A DNA stretch of 64,000 bases from an uncultured Opitutales bacterium (GCA_943789375.1 CALSTX010000014.1:62001-126000); one strand, 5' to 3'. Positions 20,337-31,183 are shown, counted from the stretch's first letter. The notes: a model not told the origin generated them from the sequence alone. Made by a program: numbers and translations.

Positions 20337-21956
20337 TTATAGAAAGTCGGTGTAGAGAATGTTTTCCATCTCTTTGGCCGCGGATACTAGTTGGGCATTG
20401 AGATCGACTTGATCTTTTGTCCTATGAAAAACTCCCATGGCAGCGGATACATCAAGGTCCTCCGAAGCTCCAACTGCTTCTTCCAACCCAACCTGTTTCT
20501 GTTGGAGTTCCCCCATTTCCGAAAGGATACGTTGCTGCTCTGAAGCATTTTCCGCTCTCGCTTCAATTAAACTGTCCAAAAAACCGTTAAGATCACTTAT
20601 GGAATAAGAACTCAGGTCATAGGTGGGGTCTTCAAAGGTCACTTCAGGCTCAAGAGCGGTCTGAAAGTCCGGGTCGTTATCCACGAGTGATCTGAGTGCA
20701 ATCTCGCTTTGATTTATCCAATCCTCGGCACCAGCCAAAGAAATACCACGGAATATACCCGTGTCACGTGGATCGATGGTTTCTCCTTCTGGATCAGTAT
20801 CAATGTCGACTGCGGCGGCATCGCCAGTGATTAAGTTGTCAGAAGGGAGAATGATCTCCGGGTAATTTGTTTTTACTCTGTCGATAAATGAAAAAAGAGC
20901 TTGATTGATTTCGTTGAAGTACAAAGATCCTGAGTTATCCACAAACAGACCTAATGCATCTGGTAGATTTTCACCATTGTTTGTGATTTCATTAAATTTT
21001 GACCACAGAAAATCCGCTTGATCATTAGGGTCAGGCATGTTTGGTTTTGTGCTAGAGTCAAGGTCGCTGGGTTTAAGAGAAAAGTCTTCTCTTCCCATGC
21101 CCCTGAAGACTTGAGCAAAAGGCTCTAGGTCAGTAGTCTCGTTGTATCCAACCGGCACCACCTCTCCTCCGTCCGCATCGATACCCCCATTTGATTCGGC
21201 AGTCCATACAGATTCAGCAACGATTACCGCAATTTCTGCCTCAACTCCCAGCTCTTCCAGGAAATTATTCCACGATGGTAGTTCTTCATTTTCAAATCTT
21301 TCTTTTGCTGCGATATCCTCATCATCATCCATTCCTCTGTAAGGTTTAAAACCCGCATTACCCTCCGATTCATCGGTAATCGTGATAGCCAAAAGTTTCT
21401 TATTGAGCAATGTGGGCTCGGTTACTCCAGGCTCAAATTGGTAAATACCCCACCTCGATAATTTGAGGGGTGCATCGGCTGCTTTGTCACTGGATTGCTG
21501 GAGCATATCTTCGGTATCCACAGAGGGGCCGAAAAGGGTGCGGGAGTCTTGGGTTGAGAATAAACTGATCCCGTTCCACTTGGATTTTGCGATGGCCCGA
21601 AGTTCATGCTGAAGTTCTTGGAATTCTTCATTGTAGGCTACTTTCGCCTGGTCCCCGGAAACCGGGGAACTGAAAAGTGTTTTCAATTCTGAGGAACGGC
21701 TGAGGATGTCTCCAATGGTGCTGTACATCCCATCCTGAGCTTGCAATAGGGAGAGTGAGTTTTGAAGGTTGCTTTGAATGTTGCGATTTTTGATCAAGTC
21801 CAACTTAGTCTTACCTAATTTGCTCGCTTCGCCGACATCATCAGCCGGGTCCAGGACTCTTTTCCCTGTCTGCAGGTGGCGGTTTATTTTCGCGTGCTTC
21901 TCAAAGGCAGAATTTAAGTTGTTCACGACGGAGCGGGACAGGGATAAGGATTCCAT
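20337..21956 (-). CDS. Flagellin-like protein with a large central vWA-like insertion
   Basis: N-terminus matches flagellin D0/D1 layout (SLSRSVVNNLNSAFEKHAKINRHLQTGKRVLDPADD...SLLQAQDGMYSTIGDILSRSSELKTLFSS...KWNGISLF); C-terminal helix GVFHRTKDQVDLNAQLVSAAKEMENILYTDFL; central LGLFVDNSGSL has DxSxS. Confidence 0.8.
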   Translation of the reverse strand: MESLSLSRSVVNNLNSAFEKHAKINRHLQTGKRVLDPADDVGEASKLGKTKLDLIKNRNIQSNLQNSLSLLQAQDGMYSTIGDILSRSSELKTLFSSPVSGDQAKVAYNEEFQELQHELRAIAKSKWNGISLFSTQDSRTLFGPSVDTEDMLQQSSDKAADAPLKLSRWGIYQFEPGVTEPTLLNKKLLAITITDESEGNAGFKPYRGMDDDEDIAAKERFENEELPSWNNFLEELGVEAEIAVIVAESVWTAESNGGIDADGGEVVPVGYNETTDLEPFAQVFRGMGREDFSLKPSDLDSSTKPNMPDPNDQADFLWSKFNEITNNGENLPDALGLFVDNSGSLYFNEINQALFSFIDRVKTNYPEIILPSDNLITGDAAAVDIDTDPEGETIDPRDTGIFRGISLAGAEDWINQSEIALRSLVDNDPDFQTALEPEVTFEDPTYDLSSYSISDLNGFLDSLIEARAENASEQQRILSEMGELQQKQVGLEEAVGASEDLDVSAAMGVFHRTKDQVDLNAQLVSAAKEMENILYTDFL

Positions 21957-21997
21957 GACGAATAGTGATTAAGGATGATGATAGTTTTACACCCATA

Positions 21998-22024
21998 GAA
22001 TCGACCAAATTGTAGAAAACTTTA
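21998..22024 (-). promoter_or_regulatory. Sigma28 (FliA)-type promoter upstream of the flagellin-like gene
   Basis: Reverse strand reads TAAAGTTT-TCTACAATTTG-GTCGATTC; consensus TAAAGTTT-N11-GCCGATAA gives -35 8/8, spacer 11, -10 6/8; ATG 42 nt downstream. Confidence 0.75.
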
Positions 22025-22154
22025 AAAAATACTTGTAAAGTATGCCCTGGCTTCTCAAACCCTTAGTTCTCCGAAAAATCTAAAGGCATGGAGAATAGGG
22101 GGGGAATATAACTTTCAGTTTGTTATCACTTTGAACTACACACGCTAAATTTCT

Positions 22155-22681
22155 CTATTTTTTGGTGCGTTCTTCTTTATCCCCTTGATCGAGTTTTTGA
22201 ACTTGAGCATATACATTGCTCCCCACAATTCCGATAAATGCAGCAGTAAGTCCGACCCCGGCAACCATTACAAATTGAGCAAAAAACTTTCCCAACTTTA
22301 GATATCGGCACAGCATCGTCATATCCAACTGACCTGAGCGTTACCAGGGTCGACGAAATTGAAACAAACAGAGTACCAAATTTTTCTGGTTGTACATCCC
22401 TTTGGATTTCCCTGATTCCCACAGCACTAAAGAGTACAAAAATATAAACAAGTAAAAGCATGCCGCTGAGATGATACCTTGCAGCCAGTAAAGCTTGCAC
22501 AAAAAATCTCATAGCATGACTTTGACGGTACAATTTGAGTAAGCACAGGATTATCATTGAGCGGACTGATCAAAACCAAAAAAAGGGGTGAAAACCCTAT
22601 CCAAAAGGTAAGAATAGCAATCAGGTCAATACCGCCCAACAAACTGCGGGGGTACCTTCGCCCCCCATAGTCCCATTGCAA
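22155..22681 (-). pseudogene. Degraded voltage-gated K+ channel (Kch-like)
   Basis: Fragments RRYPRSLLGGIDLIAILTFWIGF, LLKLYRQSHAMRFFVQALLAARYHLSGMLLLVYIFVLFSAVGI, altered filter SVGYDD and FAQFVMVAGVGLTAAFIGIVGSNVYAQVQKLDQGDKEERTKK* lie in different frames. Confidence 0.85.
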
Positions 22682-22893
22682 AAATATTCCCCTTTTCGGG
22701 ATAATGGCTACAATTCTTTCTATCCAAAGTCATACATGATGACCTTCAAGGCTATGCTCTTAAACGGCAAACTCCACTTCGAGGATACAAGAAATAACTC
22801 TTACAACCACGATAAGTCGTTCATTCATGCAAGATAAATTCTTGATCTGTAGATTCCGAGTTTAGTCCATATCTTCGGAATCATGTTTTTGGC

Positions 22894-24681
22894 TTATTCG
22901 GTAAGCATTTCCTTCGCGGATTTGCCTTGCGGGATCATAGGGAGAACATGTTCCGTGTACGGTACAATAACTTCGAGGAGATAAGGCTCATCAGCTTCCA
23001 GCATTTCACGCATGGCATCTTGTAAGTCTTCACGCTTGGAAACACGGCGGGCTTTTACGCCAAACCCTTCACACATTTTGATATAATCGGGGTAAATAGC
23101 ATCGAGGTTATCAGGGCCACCAATGTTTTCAGGATCACATAAAATGGTATGTCCCCGAACGGATTCATAAAACCGGTCTTCCCATTGCACCACCATTCCG
23201 AGGTGCTGGTTGTTGAGAAGTAAGCATTTGGCGTTAATTTTTTCTATCTTGGCTGTGGCAAGCTCCTGTACATTCATTAAGAATGATCCATCCCCATCTA
23301 TATCGATGACTTCTTTGTCAGGACGAGCAACCTTGGCACCGATTGCCGCAGGATAACCAAACCCCATGGTACCAAGGCCAAGAGAAGAAATATAAGTGCG
23401 AGGATCTTTGAACCTGTAATACTGGGCTGCCCACATTTGGTGTTGGCCTACACCCGTAGTTATAATCGCTTCTCCTTTAGATTCTTGATAAAGCACATCC
23501 ACAGCCTCCTGGGAGGTGATGTGTTCGCCTTTGTTGTATTTAAATGGATACTCTTCTTTCCAACCTTTGATTGTTGTCATCCATGGGGAAAGGTCAGGCT
23601 TTTCAAAGCCTTTTTCTTTAAAGAGTTCAGACATCCTCTTTAAGGCATATTTGATATCAGTACGAATGGGGAAGTGAGCGTGGACATTCTTATTATGTTC
23701 TGATTTGTCCACATCGAAGTGAATCACATAAGCATCCGGAGCATACTTGCTCACGACTCCGGTGATACGATCATCAAAGCGAGCACCCGCACAAAGGAGC
23801 AGGTCACTTTCACAAACCGCCCAGTTGCCAGCAACCGTTCCATGCATACCGTACCAGTAGAGGGATTGCTCATGTTCTGGGTCGAAAGCCCCAATTCCCA
23901 TTAATGTATGAGTTACAGGAAGTCCGGTCAGTTCTGCAAATTCTTTTAATTCCTTATGTGCCTCCGAAGAAATAATCCCACCTCCTGTGTAAAGCACTGG
24001 CTTTTTTGATTTGGTAATCAGGTTTAGGACCTCAATCAGTTCCTCATCTGATGCTTTGGGCGAATCTAATTTATAGCCTTCAAGTTCCTCAACTTCAGCA
24101 GGGAAAAAAGGCTCAAAAACTTTTTGCTGAACATCTTTGGGTATATCAATCACTACCGGTCCGGGGCGCCCACTTTCGGCAAGATAAAAAGCTTCTTTTA
24201 CAACTTTAGGCAAGTCCTCTGCCGTAAGGACAAGGTAGCTGTGCTTGACGATGGGCAAAGTCATGCCAAAAAAATCAGTTTCCTGAAAGGCAGCTTTTCC
24301 GATGAATTGTTGATAAACTTGACCGGTGATCGCGACCATGGGAATACTGTCCATGAATGCGTCGGCTATACAGGTCACCAAATTCGTTGCTCCTGGGCCT
24401 GATGTGGCCATACAAACCCCAGCTTTTCCAGTAGCCCGGGCATAGCCGTGGGCCATAAACCCCCCCCCTTGTTCTTGTCGGGGTAGGATGGTGCGAATTT
24501 TTTCTGAACGGGTAAGGGCTTGATGTAATTCCATCGAAGCTCCACCGGGGTAGGCAAATACCACATCCACACCCTCACGCTCGAGGGCGTTGACGAGAAC
24601 GTCAGCCCCTTTCATGGCGGGACCTTGCTCGCCTTTTGCTTCAGGATCGGATTGTCGGATGGATTGTGTATTCATAATCAA
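22894..24681 (-). CDS. ilvB: Acetolactate synthase large subunit
   Basis: [71 protein letters not shown]. Confidence 0.95.
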   Translation of the reverse strand: MIMNTQSIRQSDPEAKGEQGPAMKGADVLVNALEREGVDVVFAYPGGASMELHQALTRSEKIRTILPRQEQGGGFMAHGYARATGKAGVCMATSGPGATNLVTCIADAFMDSIPMVAITGQVYQQFIGKAAFQETDFFGMTLPIVKHSYLVLTAEDLPKVVKEAFYLAESGRPGPVVIDIPKDVQQKVFEPFFPAEVEELEGYKLDSPKASDEELIEVLNLITKSKKPVLYTGGGIISSEAHKELKEFAELTGLPVTHTLMGIGAFDPEHEQSLYWYGMHGTVAGNWAVCESDLLLCAGARFDDRITGVVSKYAPDAYVIHFDVDKSEHNKNVHAHFPIRTDIKYALKRMSELFKEKGFEKPDLSPWMTTIKGWKEEYPFKYNKGEHITSQEAVDVLYQESKGEAIITTGVGQHQMWAAQYYRFKDPRTYISSLGLGTMGFGYPAAIGAKVARPDKEVIDIDGDGSFLMNVQELATAKIEKINAKCLLLNNQHLGMVVQWEDRFYESVRGHTILCDPENIGGPDNLDAIYPDYIKMCEGFGVKARRVSKREDLQDAMREMLEADEPYLLEVIVPYTEHVLPMIPQGKSAKEMLTE

Positions 24682-24759
24682 TAAGGTGAAAAGTTATTAA
24701 CATGTCAAAGAGACCTGTTCTTATCAAGGGGAAAGGATCAAGCCGAAAGTGAAAAGATC

Positions 24760-27219
24760 TTAGATTAGTTCTCTCAGATCGTTGACTCCAAGCGTAAGGT
24801 TGGCGGCTTCAGATTCTTCAAAGACCTGCTCGAGAAGTTTTCTTTTTCCCTGCTGGAGTTGTAGAACATTTTCTTCGACCGTTCCTGAAGTGATTAATTT
24901 GTAGACGGTTACTTGTTTATCCTGACCGATACGATGAGCCCGATCACTGGCTTGTGCTTCGGCTGCCGGGTTCCACCAGGGATCGAAGTGAACAACAACA
25001 TCCGCTGCGGTTAAGTTTAATCCTGTCCCGCCCGCTTTAAGGGAAATGAGGAATACGGGTATGGTATCATCTTCTTGAAACCTGTCGACTTGCGTCATTC
25101 GGTCCTTGGATGATCCATCGAGGTAGCAAAAACTGAGGCCTGCGGCTTGGAGCTCGGATTTTAAAAGTTGAAGAACTTTTACAAATTGAGAAAAAACCAG
25201 CATGCGGTGACCGCCTTCCAGGCAGGTGTAAAGCAATTCACGAAAGGCATTCAATTTTGCAGATTGATCGGCTGGGAAATCTGGCTCCACTAAGCGGGGA
25301 TCACAGCAGGTTTGGCGTAAGCGAAGCAATTGAGTCAGGGTTTTCATACGCATCGCACCCTCAGATGAACCGGAGTCTGCCATTTTATTGAGTTCATTTT
25401 CCGCGGATTGGCGGACCTTGGTGTAGCACACTTTTTGTTCTTCAGTTAAATCAACATAGAGAACCTGCTCAATTTTTTCAGGTAATTCTGGGGCCACTTC
25501 TTTTTTGCTTCTTCTTAATAAATAGGGTGCAGATTCCTTGAGGATTCGCTGCTCATGCCAAATACGCTCATCACCCCGGGATGCGGGTGGAAGGTTGGGC
25601 CGGGCCCCAGGTAAAAGAAATTCAAGCAGTGATAAAAGGTCGGATACACTGTTTTCAATCGGGGTGCCTGTAAGCAGAACTCTTCCTTCCGAGTGTAAGG
25701 ATGACATCGCCTTGGCGTTGTTAGTTTTACGGTTTTTTAAATGTTGGGCCTCGTCTCCGATGACACAAAGAAAAGGCATGCTTTCAAATATCTCGAGGTC
25801 CCGAACTAAGGTGCCATACGATGTGATAATGAGATCGTGCTTCCCCAGTTCGCTTGCGTCTTCAGTCCGATTACTTCCATGATGAATATAGGTTGAGAAT
25901 TCAGGGCAGAAACGGCCAGCTTCTCTTTTCCAATTTTCCAGCAGGGTGGCTGGGCAAACCACAAGTGAAACCGTTGAAAATCCCCGTTCTTTTCGAAGAG
26001 ATGATAAAAAAGCAAGGGCTTGAAGTGTTTTCCCCAGTCCCATTTCGTCAGCTAAGATACCACCTAACTCGTTGCGGAAAAGGTGGAGGAGCCAGGCCAC
26101 CCCGGTAGTCTGATAGGGGCGGAGAGTCTCCTCTAAAGAATCGTTGAGACTGGGAGGGGGTAGGGTAGAAAGATCCCTTAGAGCGGTGCTTCTTTTTTTC
26201 CACTTAGTTGGAGGTTTAAAGCGGGGGTCGGCTTCGACGAGAAATTCTTCCAAGGCTGGTGCTTGAAATTTTTCTACAGGATGACTTGTGCGACCAAGAA
26301 GAGGGGCATCCGGATTTCCTGAGACTCTTCGTTGTAGAAAGCACGCTTTTTCTTTGAGCTCACGGGTTAGCAAGTAAACTTTTTTCCCGTGGCGAACATG
26401 GTTTTTCCCGGTAGCCAGGGCATGCTCAAGCTCATCTGCCGGAACATTTCCAGCTTCAATACATATCTCCACTTCGGCTAAATCACTTGATTCGCTTGCT
26501 GATGTGCGAATTTCTGCTTTCTGGATCGATGAGGTGAGATTCTTAAAGTTTTGGGTAAATTCTGCCTGGTAATCCAATGCAAGGTCTTCTTGATGTGATG
26601 CAAGGAAGTCGAGTACCGATGAGGGGTCCCGTAACCACCACCAGTGCCGATGGGAACGATCTCGAAGAAAGTTCCACTCTCGTAAGAGACGAAGCACTTC
26701 CTTGTAGCCCGGGTGTTCTGAAGATGGCAGAATAATACGCAAGTACTCTGTCGATCCTTCCACTTCAATCGGTGGTCCCTTGTAGTCAGGAATATCGGGG
26801 GTAGGGGGTGGGTGAAGTGGTTCGATTTCTTCTTTGATTTCCCGAACGGGCCGAGGTCGCTCTCGATGGGGAGGCTCAATGAAATCACTGACTCCTGTTA
26901 GATTACCGTCTTTCCAAATAATTTCAGTTTCAGGGTCATTTGCTGGATAAAAACAGGAGACTTTATGAAGTAATTTTAATAGTTCCCCCATTTGTTCAAG
27001 GTTGAGTTGGAGGAAAGAAGTAAGAGTGCCACCACACCATTGAGAAAGAGCAAAAAGAGCTGACCTTTCTGCGTCGGCTAAATTTGCAAATGCCGAGGAA
27101 GCAACTTTTTCAGGTGGAAACCGGCTCCCGTCTTCCTGTTCAAGTTCAACTTTTGCAGGGATTGCATTACGCTGCACACTGCCCGCCAAGTTTGGCGGAA
27201 GGAGAATTCGTAACCTCAC
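24760..27219 (-). CDS. SNF2-family DEAD/DEAH helicase
   Basis: GGILADEMGLGKTLQALAFLSSL, GDEAQHLKN, GGTGLNLTAADVVVHFDPWWNPAAEAQASDRAHRIGQ. Confidence 0.95.
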   Translation of the reverse strand: MRLRILLPPNLAGSVQRNAIPAKVELEQEDGSRFPPEKVASSAFANLADAERSALFALSQWCGGTLTSFLQLNLEQMGELLKLLHKVSCFYPANDPETEIIWKDGNLTGVSDFIEPPHRERPRPVREIKEEIEPLHPPPTPDIPDYKGPPIEVEGSTEYLRIILPSSEHPGYKEVLRLLREWNFLRDRSHRHWWWLRDPSSVLDFLASHQEDLALDYQAEFTQNFKNLTSSIQKAEIRTSASESSDLAEVEICIEAGNVPADELEHALATGKNHVRHGKKVYLLTRELKEKACFLQRRVSGNPDAPLLGRTSHPVEKFQAPALEEFLVEADPRFKPPTKWKKRSTALRDLSTLPPPSLNDSLEETLRPYQTTGVAWLLHLFRNELGGILADEMGLGKTLQALAFLSSLRKERGFSTVSLVVCPATLLENWKREAGRFCPEFSTYIHHGSNRTEDASELGKHDLIITSYGTLVRDLEIFESMPFLCVIGDEAQHLKNRKTNNAKAMSSLHSEGRVLLTGTPIENSVSDLLSLLEFLLPGARPNLPPASRGDERIWHEQRILKESAPYLLRRSKKEVAPELPEKIEQVLYVDLTEEQKVCYTKVRQSAENELNKMADSGSSEGAMRMKTLTQLLRLRQTCCDPRLVEPDFPADQSAKLNAFRELLYTCLEGGHRMLVFSQFVKVLQLLKSELQAAGLSFCYLDGSSKDRMTQVDRFQEDDTIPVFLISLKAGGTGLNLTAADVVVHFDPWWNPAAEAQASDRAHRIGQDKQVTVYKLITSGTVEENVLQLQQGKRKLLEQVFEESEAANLTLGVNDLRELI

Positions 27220-27226
27220 ACCTCTT

Positions 27227-29902
27227 TTAGCTGAAAGTAATGCTCAAAAGAGCTTCGTTTAGATCATTGGAAGCAGGAGCTCCACCCATCGCAAAATCTG
27301 GCTTGCCTCCTCCCTTTCCGCCTAGCTTTTTTGCAAGTTCGCCAAGGTATTTACCCGCTTGGTGACCAGCATCAATTGCGGATTGTGAGCAGATGCATAC
27401 CATACCGCACTTATCATTGGCTACACTGGCCAAAAGGACGACGGATGGACTTGACCGCTTATTGACTTGGGCAGCGAGGGAACGGAGGTCGTTAGGGCTA
27501 AGCTCAGGGACAACCGATTTAATCATACGGATACCACCTGATTCCACAGCATCTTCAATGAGTTTATCTGCAATACCTGCTTGTCCTTTTTGTTCAAAGG
27601 CACGAAGTTTTTTATCAAGCTCTTTTCCTTTTGCCTGCATCTGGGAAATACGAACTGAAATATCATTCGGCTGGCAAGCAAGTTGATGGCTGAGCTTTTG
27701 GACGAGAGAAATTCGATAATCTGCCCATTTGTGGGCAGCGAAGCCAGCGACAGCCTCAATTCTTCGAGTGCCGGCAGAGATCGCAGATTCGGTAATTATT
27801 CGAAGGGAGCCAATTTCACCTGCGGAGGAAACATGGGTGCCCCCGCAAAGTTCCTGGCTCCACCCACCTAGGTTAACGACTCTTACAACTTCTCCATATT
27901 TATCTCCGAAAAAGGCAATAACTTCGTCTGGTTTTTGAGAAAAAGGAACTTCATAAGCTTCCAGTTTGTCATTAAGCAAAAGCTTTTCATTGGAAATCTT
28001 TTCTATCTCCAGGATCTGTTCAGGTTTTATCCCTTCAAAGTGAGAAAAGTCAAAGCGTAAGCGGTCTGGTTCCACCAAGGAACCAGCTTGACGAATATGA
28101 TCACCGAGGACTTTCCGCAGGGCCCAGTGAAGCACATGGGTTGCGGTGTGATGCCTCTGGATGGATTGACGCCTCTTTACATCAACACTCAGGGATGCCT
28201 TTTCACCTTTTAAATCATGTTTTTTGGGAGAATCTTTGAGTGCATGCAGAAAACGGCCTGAACTGTCTGTAGTGACATTGGTAATTACATGGGTTTCATT
28301 AGCGATGAAAACGCAGCCGGTATCTCCAACCTGACCACCCATTTCAGCATAGAAAGGCGATTGCTTAAAGATCAAGTAGGTAACATCATTTTGAAGAATG
28401 CAGTCGGTGCAAGTGGAGGGGAAATCACCAAGGTTTTCAATATCGTATCCTGCGAATTCAGTCGCATCTGCCCCAGAAGATTCCTCGCTTACTACGATAT
28501 CAACTGACTTATGTGCTTTTCGGGCTCGCTCTTTTTGGGCATCCATTTCAGTTTCAAATGCCTTGGCATCGACTGAAAGATTAGATTCTCGGGCCATGAG
28601 TTCGGTGAGGTCAAAAGGGAAACCGTAAGTATCATAGAGCTTGAAGGCGAAAGAACCTGCCAGTTCATTACCAGGTTCTAAAGATTTGATTTCCCGGTTA
28701 AAAAGTTCAATCCCCCGATCCAAGGTTTTATTAAAAGATTCTTCTTCAGACTGGAGCGTTTTAAGGATGAGATCTTTTCGATTAGTAAGTTCCGGAAAGA
28801 ATTCGCCCATCTGGTCGATCAGGGTTGGAGCAAGAAGGTGAAAGAAAGGTCGTTCAAACCCTAAAGTTCGACCGTAGCGTATGCCTCTTCTTAAAATTCG
28901 TCTTACAACATAATTGCGATCACCGTTACCGGGGAGTATTCCGTCTGCAATAGAAAAGCAAAGTGCTCGTAGATGATCTCCAATAACCCGAAAAGCCACA
29001 TCCACTTCCTCCTGTTTATTTTTGGGTTTTCCATCTTTGGGCAAGGTCGAGGAGTAAACCATACCGGACAAAGAGCTTAGTTTCTCAAAAATTGGAGAAA
29101 ATACATCGGTATCATAGTTTGAGGTTGGCTTGGAGAAATCAGTGAACCCTTGCGTGGACTGCATAACTGCCGCTACTCGCTCAAACCCCATGCCTGTATC
29201 TACGTGTTGTGAGGCAAGAGGAGAAAATGTACCATTTCTGTCGGCGTTAAACTGAATAAATACAAGATTCCAAATCTCAATGCAAAGGTGGGAGTCTGCA
29301 TTGACTAATTTTCCCTGAGAATTGCCTTCAGGAGTGAGATCGAAGTGAAGTTCGCTACAGGGGCCGCAAGGACCGGTTTCACCCATCATCCAAAAATTAT
29401 CTTTCTTTCCACCCGTTACAACATGAATCTCAGGATCAAGCCCGGCGGCTTTAAAAATATTGGACCATAGCTCGTGAGCTTCTTGGTCAAAATCAGCTGG
29501 GTCGCCTTCCCCGGGTTTATACACGCTGGCAAATAAACGATCAGGGGGGAACTTCCAGACATCAACCAACAGTTCCCACGCCCACTCAATCGCTTCTTTC
29601 TTGAAGTAATTGCCAAAAGACCAGTTTCCAAGCATTTCAAAAAATGTATGGTGGTAGGTATCAAAACCTACATCTTCGAGATCGTTATGCTTACCTCCGG
29701 CACGAATACATTTCTGCGTGTCGGTAGCCCGTGAAAAGGGTGCTTGTTGATCCCCCAGGAAGTAGGGGACAAATTGATTCATTCCTGCGTTGGTGAAAAG
29801 CAGGTTGGGTGATTCGGGTAATAAAGGAGCCGAAGCTACAAATTGGTGTTCTTTGGACTTAAAAAAGTCGATAAAAGATTGTCGTATAGCTTCGGCTTTC
29901 AT
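27227..29902 (-). CDS. alaS: Alanyl-tRNA synthetase
   Basis: [55 protein letters not shown]; 891 aa. Confidence 0.97.
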   Translation of the reverse strand: MKAEAIRQSFIDFFKSKEHQFVASAPLLPESPNLLFTNAGMNQFVPYFLGDQQAPFSRATDTQKCIRAGGKHNDLEDVGFDTYHHTFFEMLGNWSFGNYFKKEAIEWAWELLVDVWKFPPDRLFASVYKPGEGDPADFDQEAHELWSNIFKAAGLDPEIHVVTGGKKDNFWMMGETGPCGPCSELHFDLTPEGNSQGKLVNADSHLCIEIWNLVFIQFNADRNGTFSPLASQHVDTGMGFERVAAVMQSTQGFTDFSKPTSNYDTDVFSPIFEKLSSLSGMVYSSTLPKDGKPKNKQEEVDVAFRVIGDHLRALCFSIADGILPGNGDRNYVVRRILRRGIRYGRTLGFERPFFHLLAPTLIDQMGEFFPELTNRKDLILKTLQSEEESFNKTLDRGIELFNREIKSLEPGNELAGSFAFKLYDTYGFPFDLTELMARESNLSVDAKAFETEMDAQKERARKAHKSVDIVVSEESSGADATEFAGYDIENLGDFPSTCTDCILQNDVTYLIFKQSPFYAEMGGQVGDTGCVFIANETHVITNVTTDSSGRFLHALKDSPKKHDLKGEKASLSVDVKRRQSIQRHHTATHVLHWALRKVLGDHIRQAGSLVEPDRLRFDFSHFEGIKPEQILEIEKISNEKLLLNDKLEAYEVPFSQKPDEVIAFFGDKYGEVVRVVNLGGWSQELCGGTHVSSAGEIGSLRIITESAISAGTRRIEAVAGFAAHKWADYRISLVQKLSHQLACQPNDISVRISQMQAKGKELDKKLRAFEQKGQAGIADKLIEDAVESGGIRMIKSVVPELSPNDLRSLAAQVNKRSSPSVVLLASVANDKCGMVCICSQSAIDAGHQAGKYLGELAKKLGGKGGGKPDFAMGGAPASNDLNEALLSITFS

Positions 29903-29944
29903 TCTCGTTCTTTAAAAAGAAAATATGATTATATTCGCAAACCT

Positions 29945-31048
29945 TTAGCTAAGGTGTTGGATAATAGCATCACCCATTTCTTTGGTTCCAACAGCACTCT
30001 CGCCTTGGGTAATATCACCGGTGCGGAGACCAGACCGAATGGTTTCTTTGACCGCATTTTCAATAGATGTGGCTTCTGCTTCCATGCCAAAACTGTAGCG
30101 AAGCATGAGGGCCGCACTAAGAACTTGGGCACAAGGGTTAGCCAACCCCATGCCAGCAATGTCAGGAGCGGTACCTCCTGCTGGTTCGTATAAACCAAAG
30201 GGGAGGTCAAGGCTGTTTTTTCCAGTTCCCAAACTGGCGGAAGCAAGCATGCCAAGCGATCCGCAGATCACTGCAAGTTCATCGGATAAGATATCTCCAA
30301 ACATATTTTCGGTAACCAAAACATCAAACTGGTTAGGGTCGCGAACGAGTTGCATGGCTGCATTATCCACATACATGTGGGAAAGTTCGATAGAGGGATC
30401 AAGTTGCTGGACACAATCAGACACAACTTTTCTCCACAACACAGAGGTTTCCAGCACATTTGCTTTGTCAACAGAGCAAATACGACCATCCCGGAGTGAA
30501 GCAGCTTTGACCGCAACTTCTACAATTCGCTCAATTTCACTCGTTTTGTAAATCATGGTATCAATCGCTTCCTTTTCTCCGTTATCCAATGTTTTGGTGC
30601 TTTTGGGCTGGCCAAAATAAATGCCACCGGTGAGCTCTCGCACGCAGAGCACATCAATTCCATTAGCTACGGTTTCAGTACGAAGGGGAGATAAGTCAGC
30701 TAATTCTGGATATAAATTCCCCGGCCGAAGGTTAGCAAATAGTTGAAATGCTTTGCGGATAGGCAGAAGAGCTGCCCTTTCGGGTTGCTCCTTGGGAGGC
30801 AAATTCTCCCATTTGGGCCCACCTACGGAGCCAAAAAGAATGGCGTCAGCCTCCCTGCAAGCCAGTAGAGTTGACTCGGGTAGGGCATTGCCGTGGTTGT
30901 CTATTCCGATACCCCCCACGTCGTGGGACGATGAGTCGATAGTGAAATTCTTTTTCTCACCAAGGGCTTTAAGTACATCCAGAGCGATATCCATGACTTC
31001 AGGACCAATGCCATCGCCGGGTAGGGTTGTGAAGCGTAATTTATTCAT
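29945..31048 (-). CDS. leuB: 3-isopropylmalate dehydrogenase
   Basis: LPGDGIGPEVMDIALDVL, GSVGGPKWENLP, NMFGDILSDELAVICGSLGMLASASLG. Confidence 0.97.
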   Translation of the reverse strand: MNKLRFTTLPGDGIGPEVMDIALDVLKALGEKKNFTIDSSSHDVGGIGIDNHGNALPESTLLACREADAILFGSVGGPKWENLPPKEQPERAALLPIRKAFQLFANLRPGNLYPELADLSPLRTETVANGIDVLCVRELTGGIYFGQPKSTKTLDNGEKEAIDTMIYKTSEIERIVEVAVKAASLRDGRICSVDKANVLETSVLWRKVVSDCVQQLDPSIELSHMYVDNAAMQLVRDPNQFDVLVTENMFGDILSDELAVICGSLGMLASASLGTGKNSLDLPFGLYEPAGGTAPDIAGMGLANPCAQVLSAALMLRYSFGMEAEATSIENAVKETIRSGLRTGDITQGESAVGTKEMGDAIIQHLS

Positions 31049-31126
31049 GAAGGTTTAGAATCCATAAGCCTTTGAGTCTGCTCTGCAATGCTGAAAAGAT
31101 AAATCTTTATCTCCCGTAGGTATGAA

Positions 31127-31155
31127 TTGACATTTTGGTCAGGAAACCATAAAAA
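31127..31155 (+). promoter_or_regulatory. Sigma70-like promoter for nusA
   Basis: TTGACA-N17-TAAAAA. Confidence 0.55.
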
Positions 31156-31183
31156 GAATTATTTACAGTCTAATCTAGAAGAT

